33,376 nucleotides of DNA from Gammaproteobacteria bacterium. Lineage in GTDB: Bacteria > Pseudomonadota > Gammaproteobacteria > JAJDOJ01. Positions 1-6,250 of the stretch are shown piece after piece. The notes beneath the pieces are model-generated. The model was not told the origin of the DNA and searched no databases. It was given only the letters and a program-made list of their open reading frames with translations. Position 1 is the stretch's first letter; each line of letters starts with the position of its first letter. The DNA lies in contig JAJDOJ010000054.1 of the NCBI GenBank assembly GCA_022340215.1, positions 1 through 33,376 on the forward strand. Reading direction: 5' to 3'. Made by a program: the position numbers and the translations under genes.

Positions 1-883
1 CTTGCGCCTGGCCTTGAGCGTCTCGAGCTCGTGTTGCAGGGTCTCGATCTCCTCTTGCAGCGCCGCCTTGTGCCGCACGAACGGCTCGACATGCTTGGGT
101 TCGATGGGCTCCTCGAGGGTCATGGCGGCGAATTTGGCCAGGCGCCGGGTGAGCTTGCCGGTGGCCGAGCGCACCTGTCCGTCGAGGTGGCGATAATCGG
201 GGTTGACGACAGTAGGGGCCGCAGAAACAGCCTCGGTTCGATAATCGACCAAGCGGTCCAGGCCGAAGTTCTCGCGGGCATACTCTTGAAGAAGTTTTCC
301 TGCGACCAGCGGGCGAACATGGCCATGGCCAAGGGGCCGCGGCACGATCTCATGCTCGATGACCTGGATCGGCCCCGGATCGACCACTTGGTTGACGACG
401 AACAAGGGTTGGTCGTCCATGGCGTTGACCCAGTAGTCGGTCGTGGCGCGCAGACACAGGCGCTGGGGGACCCGGTCCAGGCCCAGCAGATTGCCCCACT
501 CGCCCGGGGTGCTGTCGCGTAGCGACTCGATCGATTCGAGGCGCGCCAGTGCCATGAAGGCCAGTAGCAGCAACAGGCTGTCGAGACCATAATAGCCCTT
601 CGGTCCCTCCTCGCGGTAGCGCTTCACCGCCCGCTTCAGGCTGATCTTCGTCACCCCGAAGGCGCGCACGATGTCCGCCTGTTTGGCATTGCCGTTGACA
701 CAGAACTGGGCGGCGATCGTTTGGAAAGAGGCCCGGTCCTGTTCAGCGTGAACGAACACCGGCATGCTGCCGTTGAAGTAGGTCACGCGTCCATCCCGTT
801 TGCCGAACGCCGGCACGGCGGTAATGGGGGGTGACGCCCTCGGGGAAGATCGGCAACTGGATTTGCGGCATCTGCTTCGGCAT
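1..883 (-). pseudogene. Decayed transposase, internally deleted and frameshifted, running off the left edge
   Basis: Reading leftward, the sequence opens with a transposase-like N-terminus (MPQIQLPIFPEGVTP; ATG at 871, an in-frame ATG at 883). It shifts frame at a run of six G/C at 826-831 and continues as a helix-turn-helix region (NGNAKQADIVRAFGVTKISL). It then passes straight into later parts of the same protein type: KGYYGLDSLLLLLAFMALA, TTDYWVNAMDDQPLFVVNQ, FARWSQENFFK (in another frame) and FGLDRLVDYRTEA. The C-terminus is a coiled-coil-like stretch rich in Glu and Leu. Apparent deletion junctions lie near 595-605, 460-470 and 325-340, with a 2-nt insertion near 283-287 that restores frame. 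From the ATG at 765 the main frame stays open to the window edge. From memory, intact relatives are several hundred residues longer, so I infer a non-functional deletion derivative. I do not assign an IS family. The left end is outside the window. Confidence 0.75.
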
Positions 884-1022
884 CGACGTCGCCGTCACGT
901 CCCATACGCAAGGCCTTTCCGGTACCGACGGCGATGACGTGGGTGCCGTATCCCGTGTTCCACTCGAACGCGGGCAGCAGGTGCGCGAGCGACCCGGAGT
1001 TCTCCGTACTGGTCGTGGTGTG
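882..1022 (-). pseudogene. Remnant of a TupA-type tungstate ABC transporter substrate-binding protein
   Basis: On the minus strand, one frame from about 1022 to 882 reads TTTSTENSGSLAHLLPAF, then WNTGYGTHVIAVGTGKALRM and GRDGDVDA. This matches the start of the mature TupA/WtpA-like tungstate-binding protein: the TTSTxxSG anion-binding loop, LLPxFExxTG, VxAVGTGxAL and the GDxDV step. The remnant has only about 46 residues. A stop codon lies just upstream and no signal peptide precedes it. Homology ends at 882, where the transposase pseudogene begins. A tungstate transporter fits the neighbouring formate dehydrogenase and mobB, since such enzymes carry Mo or W. The family call rests on remembered motifs, and the truncation is seen directly. 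The rest of the gene may lie left of the window or be lost. Confidence 0.72.
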
Positions 1023-1409
1023 GTAGTTTATGTCTCAGTCTGGCTCGATAAACTGATGCGTTTAGTCCCATATGCGATGGCACACACGATCGCAGTTGGG
1101 ATGGGGTATAAATTTGACAGAAAATTCAGGGGAATCTTTCCGACCACGCTAGATCGATTGTAAAAAGGTGTCGATACCGACGGCACCACCGTATCGATTC
1201 GGAACCTTGTGCGCGCCCGGGTTTTCGTCGTTGAACGGTGGGTGAATTCGGGGGTCTTCCTTTTCCATATGACGACTCCCGGCGCGGCATCGCTAGCGGA
1301 GCGGGATAGTCGACGGATGTCGACGTGCGAGGGTGGCGGTGTGCGGGCCGGTCCCGGGGCAGATTCGCCAAAGTAAGTGTCATTCCGGCTGAAACGGGGT
1401 TTATTTTTG
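1023..1409. other. Non-coding stretch upstream of the sigma-54 activator gene
   Basis: No protein-like reading frame stands out here on either strand. Visible elements are a 7-bp inverted repeat (AGTTTAT ... ATAAACT) at about 1025-1054, a TTGACA hexamer at 1114-1119 without a convincing -10 partner, and a 7-bp inverted repeat TCGATAC/GTATCGA at 1171-1197. I see no -24/-12 promoter for the activator gene. Confidence 0.5.
1171..1197. repeat. Inverted repeat TCGATAC-N13-GTATCGA
   Basis: Two perfect 7-nt arms at 1171-1177 and 1191-1197 are separated by 13 nt. The dyad lies about 215 bp upstream of the activator start. It could be an operator or a weak hairpin. There is no T-tract, so an intrinsic terminator is unlikely. 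Confidence 0.4.
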
Positions 1410-2849
1410 ATGGGTTACCGCGCACCGGGAGACAGGAAGGTTGATCGTGTACAGTGGGGTTGGGTTGACGGCGAACCCCCGATCGGGTCGCTGAAGCAGA
1501 ACTCGGTTCTCATCATCGACGACGAGCCGGGTATTCGGAGCTTCCTTCGCCGGGGAATGGAAAAGCAATTCGGTCTGATCGAGGCCGCGGAAGACCTGGA
1601 TACCGCCGAGCGGCTGGTCGAACGATGCCACTTCGATCTGATCATCGCGGAGGTCCGGCTGCCCGACCGGTCGGATCTGGAGCGGGTCAAGCGGCTCCGG
1701 GGCGAGGACCGTAACACCGCGCTCATCTTCATCTCCGCCCACGCGAGCGCCGAAGCGGCGATCGAGGCCCTGCGCGCCGGGGCGGCCGACTTCATCCTCA
1801 AGCCCTTTCGTATGGCAGAGATCATGGCGGCCGTCGAGCGATGCATGAAGTATCGCCGGCCGGACCGCGGCGACCCCCTCCGCCGCCAGGGCCCTCAGAC
1901 CGGTGTATTCGATGATGGTGGCATGGTCGGGGGTTGCGAGGCGATGGCGCGGCTGAGATCCGTCATCAGGCGTATCGCGCCGATGCCCACGACGGTTCTG
2001 ATCGAGGGTGAATCCGGGACCGGAAAGGAACTCGCGGCGCGCGCCATCCATCTGTGGAGCGGGCGTGGCGGCGGCTTCGTGCCGGTCAACTGTGGTGCGA
2101 TCGCCCCGGAGCTGATGGAAAGCGAAATATTCGGACACGTCAAGGGCGCATTCACCGGAGCCCATCAGGCGCGAGAGGGACTGTTCGCCTACGCCAACGA
2201 CGGAACGCTGTTCCTGGACGAGATCAGTGAACTGCCCCTGCCCCTGCAGATTCACCTTCTGCGGGTTCTGGAAGAACAGCGTATACGGCCGGTCGGCGCC
2301 AATCGTGAGATACCGGTCGATGTCCGTATCCTCGCCGCATCCAATCGGAATCTGGCCCTGGAGGTCGAGTGCGGCAGGTTTCGCGAAGACCTCTACTATC
2401 GGCTGAACGTAGTCAGCGTGCGCATGCCTGCGCTGCGAGAGCACCTCGAGGACGTGCCCGAACTGGTGGATTTTTTCGTCCGGACCCTGTCCAGCGATAT
2501 GGGAATCGCACCGCGTCCGATAGAGAAGACCGTGCTGGAAGCACTCTGTGTCTACCCGTGGCCCGGCAACGTGCGGGAATTGAGGAACGTGATCGAGCGC
2601 TGCCTGGCCCTGGGTCAGAGTCCGGAAAATTGCCTGCGCGGCGGACCCTCCGGAGAAGCGCCACCGCCCGCCGGGGAGGACACGCAGGCGTTGTCGCTGG
2701 AGGTGGTGGAAAAGCGCCATATCCTGAAGGTGCTGGACATGAACGACGGGAACAAGTCCGCCGCCGCCAGGCAGCTCGGGGTCTCTCGCAAGACGCTGGA
2801 GCGCAAGGTCCAGGCCTGGCAATCGGACGACCGGATTTCAAGTCAATAG
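1410..2849 (+). CDS. NtrC-family sigma-54-dependent response regulator with Glu at the phospho-acceptor site
   Basis: The protein has three parts: receiver (about residues 30-150), AAA+ sigma-54 activator domain (about 175-410) and a C-terminal Fis-type helix-turn-helix (NKSAAARQLGVSRKTLERK). The activator domain has Walker A GESGTGKE, the sigma-54 contact loop GAFTGA and a Walker B-like TLFLDEISEL, so it should hydrolyse ATP and open sigma-54 promoters. In the receiver the acidic pair (IIDDE), the switch Ser (FISAHAS) and the Lys (ILKPF) are kept. The usual phospho-Asp, however, is Glu in DLIIAEVRLP (codon GAG at 1650-1652). Asp-to-Glu can mimic phosphorylation, so constitutive or kinase-independent activity is possible. 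No histidine kinase is present in the window. The ATG at 1410 is chosen over a GTG at 1377; neither has a strong ribosome binding site. By position it is the natural candidate regulator of the sigma-54 promoters next to fdhD and the fdh operon. Confidence 0.93.
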   Translation: MGYRAPGDRKVDRVQWGWVDGEPPIGSLKQNSVLIIDDEPGIRSFLRRGMEKQFGLIEAAEDLDTAERLVERCHFDLIIAEVRLPDRSDLERVKRLRGEDRNTALIFISAHASAEAAIEALRAGAADFILKPFRMAEIMAAVERCMKYRRPDRGDPLRRQGPQTGVFDDGGMVGGCEAMARLRSVIRRIAPMPTTVLIEGESGTGKELAARAIHLWSGRGGGFVPVNCGAIAPELMESEIFGHVKGAFTGAHQAREGLFAYANDGTLFLDEISELPLPLQIHLLRVLEEQRIRPVGANREIPVDVRILAASNRNLALEVECGRFREDLYYRLNVVSVRMPALREHLEDVPELVDFFVRTLSSDMGIAPRPIEKTVLEALCVYPWPGNVRELRNVIERCLALGQSPENCLRGGPSGEAPPPAGEDTQALSLEVVEKRHILKVLDMNDGNKSAAARQLGVSRKTLERKVQAWQSDDRISSQ

Positions 2850-2916
2850 GCGGTTGCCCGTAGGTCAAGGCGGCCGGTCCTGTGGGGGAGAGGTCGGCAC
2901 GCGCGGTCCTTCACGG

Positions 2917-3831
2917 TCAATCGTCACCCCACAGCAACTGCCCGCAGCCCTTCAGGTCGTATCCGGTCAACTCGTCCGCCAGTTCCAGGCTCTGGCCCGT
3001 TCGCAGACGCGTAATGAGGTCCTGGAACAGGCGCCGGAACCAGATCGGCCGGGGCAGGACGAAATCGAACGATTCCCAGCCGAAGGAGATGAATCCCAGC
3101 CCGAACTCGGTGGCCACGGAGCGGGCCCCGGGTGCGACATCGGCCAGGTCCATGGCCACTGCGCTGGCGGCCTCGCGCTCGGATAGGGCGGTGACCTCCG
3201 ATTTGAGCGAACTGGGGTTCAGCCCGTGCCTGCCGAGCACCTCGATCAGGTAACGCTGCGCACCGGCGCCGTTCTGGCGCAGGGCCCAGCGGAACTGGCG
3301 ATCGAACAGCTTTTCGATCTCCTGGGTGAATTTCAGTACCGGCGGGGCGACGAGCAACCCCTGCTCGCGCCGGAAGGCACGGATCAGCACCCAGCTTCGG
3401 TGCTGGTCGAACTGGCGGAGCAGGGCGGGGTGACGGGTGTGGCTTTCGTTCGCGGGGCCCCAGTGCATCCCGCAGACATCGGCCCGCTGGGCCTGCAGCA
3501 GACCCAGGCCCAGGCGTGTCCCCGTTGGGGTGTAACTGACCAGCGCGTGCGGGCCGGTGTCGCGTGCGTACTCGGTAATCACGCGATACAGGAGTGGGTC
3601 GTCGCTTCCGGTGAGGATCATCCTGTCGGACAACAGGCCGCCGTGGGAGGAGTCGAGCATCCAGCGGTCAATCAGTTCCCGGGGAAACATCCACTTGCCG
3701 GTCACCTTGGTCGCGGGGATGGTTCCCTCGTTGACCAGCGCGTAGACCTTCTTCTCGTTGAGCTGCAGGTATTCGGCGACCTGTCTGACGCTCATGAACA
3801 CATCCGTTTCCTGACGCAGTACCGCTGCCAT
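2917..3831 (-). CDS. Transcriptional regulator: excisionase-type HTH fused to a PBP-like ligand domain
   Basis: This 304-residue protein starts with a MerR/excisionase-like winged HTH (about residues 12-60: FMSVRQVAEYLQLNEKKVY, then GTIPATKVTGKWMFPRELID). A periplasmic-binding-protein-like domain follows (about 75-290), of the type fused to HTHs in molybdate/tungstate- or formate dehydrogenase-linked regulators (PF12727-like). There is no signal peptide, so it should act in the cytoplasm as a ligand-responsive DNA-binding protein. It lies 2 nt downstream of the fdhD stop and is almost certainly cotranscribed and translationally coupled with it. The ligand is not evident. An oxyanion of Mo or W or a cofactor precursor is an inference from context. 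The gene name is not assigned. Confidence 0.85.
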   Translation of the reverse strand: MAAVLRQETDVFMSVRQVAEYLQLNEKKVYALVNEGTIPATKVTGKWMFPRELIDRWMLDSSHGGLLSDRMILTGSDDPLLYRVITEYARDTGPHALVSYTPTGTRLGLGLLQAQRADVCGMHWGPANESHTRHPALLRQFDQHRSWVLIRAFRREQGLLVAPPVLKFTQEIEKLFDRQFRWALRQNGAGAQRYLIEVLGRHGLNPSSLKSEVTALSEREAASAVAMDLADVAPGARSVATEFGLGFISFGWESFDFVLPRPIWFRRLFQDLITRLRTGQSLELADELTGYDLKGCGQLLWGDD

Positions 3832-3833
3832 GC

Positions 3834-4718
3834 TCAGGTCCTCTGGTGCTCGGCGCCCCGCACGGCGGCGCGGGGCTTGCTTGGAATCGCATCGAAATCG
3901 ATCTGCCCGGCGCCGTTGTAGACGAGAAAGTGACGGCCCTTGGCGCGTGCGATCAGTGTGACACCGACCTTTTCGGCCAGTGACTGGCCCATCTGGGTGG
4001 CGCCGGAGCGCGACAGCAGCACCGGTATGCCCATCTGTGCCACCTTGATCACCATCTCCGAGGTCAGTCTGCCGGTGGTATAAAAGATCTTGTCGTGTCC
4101 CCGGGTGTCGTTGAGCCACATCTGCCCGGCGATCGCGTCGACCGCATTATGCCGGCCGACATCCTCGACGAAGTGGAGCAGGCTGTCGCCATGACACAGT
4201 GCGCAGCCGTGGACCGCGCCAGCGCGGCGGTAGACCTCGTTGCGTTCGCTCAGGCGTTCGAGCAGGCGGTACAGGGTAGACTGGCGCGTCGTGACACGGG
4301 GAAGACGGATCGATTCGAGGTCGTCCATCAGGCCGCCGAACACCGTTCCCTGACCGCATCCGGTGGTAACCGTTCGCCGGCCCAGTCTTTCCTCGAGGTT
4401 CTCGACACCGTCGTGCGTCGTGATCACGGCGGATTCGGTTTCCCAGTCGACCTGGATTGCCTTGATATGGGTCGGGTCCGGTACCAGGCGCTGGTTGCGC
4501 AGCCATCCCAGCACCAGGAGTTCGGGCTGGGTCCCCAGGGTCATCAAGGTGACGATCTCCTGCTTGTCGAGATAGACCGTCAGGGCGCGTTCGGCGGCAA
4601 TGTGGCCCTCCCGCGGGTGCCCGTATTCGTCGATGGCGGTAATCGGGGCAGCGGCCTGCAGGCCGGCGTCGGTCATTTGCGGGAGCGGCCTGGTGGCGAG
4701 GTTTTCAGCGCGGTCCAT
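3834..4718 (-). CDS. fdhD: Formate dehydrogenase accessory sulfurtransferase FdhD
   Basis: FdhD passes sulfur from a cysteine desulfurase to the bis-MGD cofactor of formate dehydrogenase, a step needed for enzyme activity. The 294-residue product has the family features: the ALTVYLDKQEIVTLMTLGTQ segment, the TTGCGQGTVFGG turn, the CxxC sulfur-relay loop (GCALC), VEDVGRHNAVDAIAG, TTGRLTSEMV and the SRSGAT loop. Start: the ATG at 4718 is preceded by AGGAG at good spacing; an upstream ATG at 4748 is less likely. The gene is divergent from the fdh structural operon and leads a two-gene unit with the HTH/PBP regulator. A -24/-12 sigma-54 promoter match lies about 130 bp upstream on the same strand. 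Confidence 0.97.
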   Translation of the reverse strand: MDRAENLATRPLPQMTDAGLQAAAPITAIDEYGHPREGHIAAERALTVYLDKQEIVTLMTLGTQPELLVLGWLRNQRLVPDPTHIKAIQVDWETESAVITTHDGVENLEERLGRRTVTTGCGQGTVFGGLMDDLESIRLPRVTTRQSTLYRLLERLSERNEVYRRAGAVHGCALCHGDSLLHFVEDVGRHNAVDAIAGQMWLNDTRGHDKIFYTTGRLTSEMVIKVAQMGIPVLLSRSGATQMGQSLAEKVGVTLIARAKGRHFLVYNGAGQIDFDAIPSKPRAAVRGAEHQRT

Positions 4719-4845
4719 GGGTTTCTCCTGCCGTCGTGTCAGGGGCAACGTAGTCCGGGGTTCGGATCGATCGGTCGGTCATGGCCGGTTGTGCTCAACG
4801 GGGGCACGGCGATCGCTACGCGCATTCTCCCTGACTCCTCGAACC

Positions 4846-4861
4846 TGCAAGTACCATTCCA
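4846..4861 (-). promoter_or_regulatory. Sigma-54 (-24/-12) promoter for fdhD
   Basis: Read on the minus strand, the element is TGGAATGGTACTTGCA. It has GG at 4860-4859 and GC at 4848-4847 separated by exactly 10 nt, matching the consensus TGGCACG-N4-TTGCW at its invariant positions. The predicted start of transcription is near 4835, giving a leader of about 117 nt before fdhD. Confidence 0.72.
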
Positions 4862-4947
4862 CGGAGGATCGCCCCGCGAAGGGCATCCATGAAGATGGCG
4901 GATTGTCCATCATTGTCGCTGCCGCCCCGGCCTGGATCGCGACATGT

Positions 4948-4963
4948 TGTCCCGATCGGGACA
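4948..4963. promoter_or_regulatory. Perfect 16-bp palindrome, candidate upstream activator site between divergent sigma-54 promoters
   Basis: TGTCCCGATCGGGACA is a perfect dyad, with a third half-site GGGACAA at 4971-4977. Its centre is about 95 bp from the -24 element of the fdhD promoter and about 104 bp from that of the DUF3305 promoter. That is typical for an enhancer-binding protein site serving both directions. Binding by the activator encoded at 1410-2849 is inferred. Confidence 0.6.
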
Positions 4964-5057
4964 GGTCGCCGGGACAATTTGATCCATATCCACAGGCGTT
5001 TCTGGTGCCTTTTGCCGTCTATCCGTGGCGTTCAGGACGCTTCACGGTGCATGCTTG

Positions 5058-5073
5058 TGGCCTGCAAATTGCT
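5058..5073 (+). promoter_or_regulatory. Sigma-54 (-24/-12) promoter for the DUF3305-led operon
   Basis: TGGCCTGCAAATTGCT has GG at 5059-5060 and GC at 5071-5072 with exactly 10 nt between, plus TGGC and TTGC cores. The predicted transcript starts near 5084, 33 nt before the ATG at 5117. This supports that start over longer upstream extensions of the frame. Confidence 0.78.
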
Positions 5074-5116
5074 CGTATCTGGTGTTGCCCCAGCGTTATT
5101 CCGCCTGAACAAGACG

Positions 5117-5626
5117 ATGACCCACTCGGTTCCCGCGAACGAACCCAACAGCGATCTGCCGGATTTTCTGCCCGTGGCTGTCATCATGGAGCGGCGTCCG
5201 ACCGCGAGCCGGTGGCAGTCGGTGTCCTGGTCCGTCGTCGGCGTGACCGTCGGCCCGGAACCGGATCCGGACCGCTCGCCGAGGGTCATTCGGGACGAAG
5301 ACGGTATTCGGCAGGTCATGTATGGCGGCTACCGGGTCAGGCTGCACCGGGACGAGTGCGAGAGCTACTACCACAATCTGAGATCCCCCGCGCCGGGGTG
5401 TTACGTCATCGCCCGACCCGGTGCGGACGAGGAGCCGGTCCCGTTTCAGGTCTCGCTCAGCTTCGATGAGGCCAACGCCTATCTGGAGGGCGAGGATACG
5501 GTCTTTACGGCACCGATTCCTGCGGAACTTTACCGGTGGACCGAACGGTTCGTGTTGATGCACTACGTTCCCGAGAAGCGAAAAAAGCGCAAGCGTGACG
5601 ACTGGAAGGGTGCGAGGCGGGGCTGA
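5117..5626 (+). CDS. DUF3305 domain protein, formate dehydrogenase-associated
   Basis: This 169-residue soluble protein resembles the DUF3305 family, which occurs beside Tat-exported formate dehydrogenases in proteobacteria. The family-like core is FLPVAVIMERRPTASRWQS with SWSVVGVTVG, then a YYHNL ... CYVIARP block and a basic C-terminal tail (KRKKRKRDDWKG). Its function is not established; an assembly or maturation role is inferred from gene neighbourhood. The frame is open from 4889, but that extension would cover the sigma-54 promoter and reads as non-coding, so the ATG at 5117 is chosen. It is the first gene of the rightward operon, with DUF3306 12 nt downstream. Confidence 0.85.
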   Translation: MTHSVPANEPNSDLPDFLPVAVIMERRPTASRWQSVSWSVVGVTVGPEPDPDRSPRVIRDEDGIRQVMYGGYRVRLHRDECESYYHNLRSPAPGCYVIARPGADEEPVPFQVSLSFDEANAYLEGEDTVFTAPIPAELYRWTERFVLMHYVPEKRKKRKRDDWKGARRG

Positions 5627-5638
5627 CGGGGCGGAACC

Positions 5639-6250
5639 ATGAGCCGGCGAGAATTCGATACGGATCCCGATATTTCTTCCGGTGAGGGCTGGCTTGCGCG
5701 CTGGTCGCGACGCAAACGGGAAGCCGGCAGGGGCGAGATTGAGGATGCGCCGGCACCCGCTGCGCCGTCCGGTGAGACGGGTGACGGCGCCACCGAGCCG
5801 CCCGGCGACCTCGACATGCCGCCGCTCGAGTCGCTCGACGAGGACTCGGACTACAGCGGGTTCATGTCTCCGAAGGTCAGTGACGCGCTGCGTAAGCAGG
5901 CGTTGCGCAAGCTGTTCGCGACCGGGGTATTCAACGTCCGGGACGGGCTCGATGACTACGACGATGATTTCACGAGCTTCGCGAAACTCGGGGACGTGAT
6001 CACGGCCGAGATGCGCCGCCAGTTGGAGCACCTGAAAGACGAGGCCGGTGCGGGCGAGCCCGCGCTGGCGGGCGCCGATACCGTACCGGTCCCGCCCGTT
6101 GAGGATCGGGACCGCGTGGTGCGGCGGGATGAAGTCGCGGTGAGGGCGCAGGCGCCAGCCCCCGCGCGGGACGAAGGATCTCGCCCGAATACCGAATCGG
6201 ACGATGGCGATGTCGACAATGACCGAGCAGAGAAACCGAAGGGCGCGTGA
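5639..6250 (+). CDS. DUF3306 domain protein, formate dehydrogenase-associated
   Basis: The 203-residue product looks like DUF3306, the usual partner of DUF3305 in formate dehydrogenase loci. The N-terminus has the typical FLARWSRRK-like start (GWLARWSRRKREA). A low-complexity Ala/Pro/Glu stretch follows, then the conserved core at about residues 60-125 (LDEDSDYSGFMSPKVSDAL, LRKLFATGVFNVRDGLDDYD). The C-terminus is acidic and probably disordered. No catalytic motif is visible and the function is unknown. The 3' end overlaps the downstream ferredoxin gene by up to 47 nt, which suggests translational coupling. Confidence 0.83.
   Translation: MSRREFDTDPDISSGEGWLARWSRRKREAGRGEIEDAPAPAAPSGETGDGATEPPGDLDMPPLESLDEDSDYSGFMSPKVSDALRKQALRKLFATGVFNVRDGLDDYDDDFTSFAKLGDVITAEMRRQLEHLKDEAGAGEPALAGADTVPVPPVEDRDRVVRRDEVAVRAQAPAPARDEGSRPNTESDDGDVDNDRAEKPKGA

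Noticed and set aside
31-522. Plus-strand frame over the transposase
   Set aside because: It is the antisense shadow of the minus-strand transposase, whose motifs (HTH, FARWSQENFFK, FGLDRLVDY) are recognisable on the minus strand only.
1114-1119. TTGACA as a -35 box for a sigma-70 promoter
   Set aside because: No TATAAT-like hexamer lies 16-18 bp downstream, so it was not called as a promoter.
1401-2822. Long minus-strand frame opposite the sigma-54 activator
   Set aside because: It is antisense to a gene with clear AAA+ and HTH motifs, and its translation shows no domain.
4889-5116. N-terminal extension of the DUF3305 protein
   Set aside because: It would place the sigma-54 promoter at 5058-5073 inside the coding region, and the translated extension has no family similarity that I recognise.
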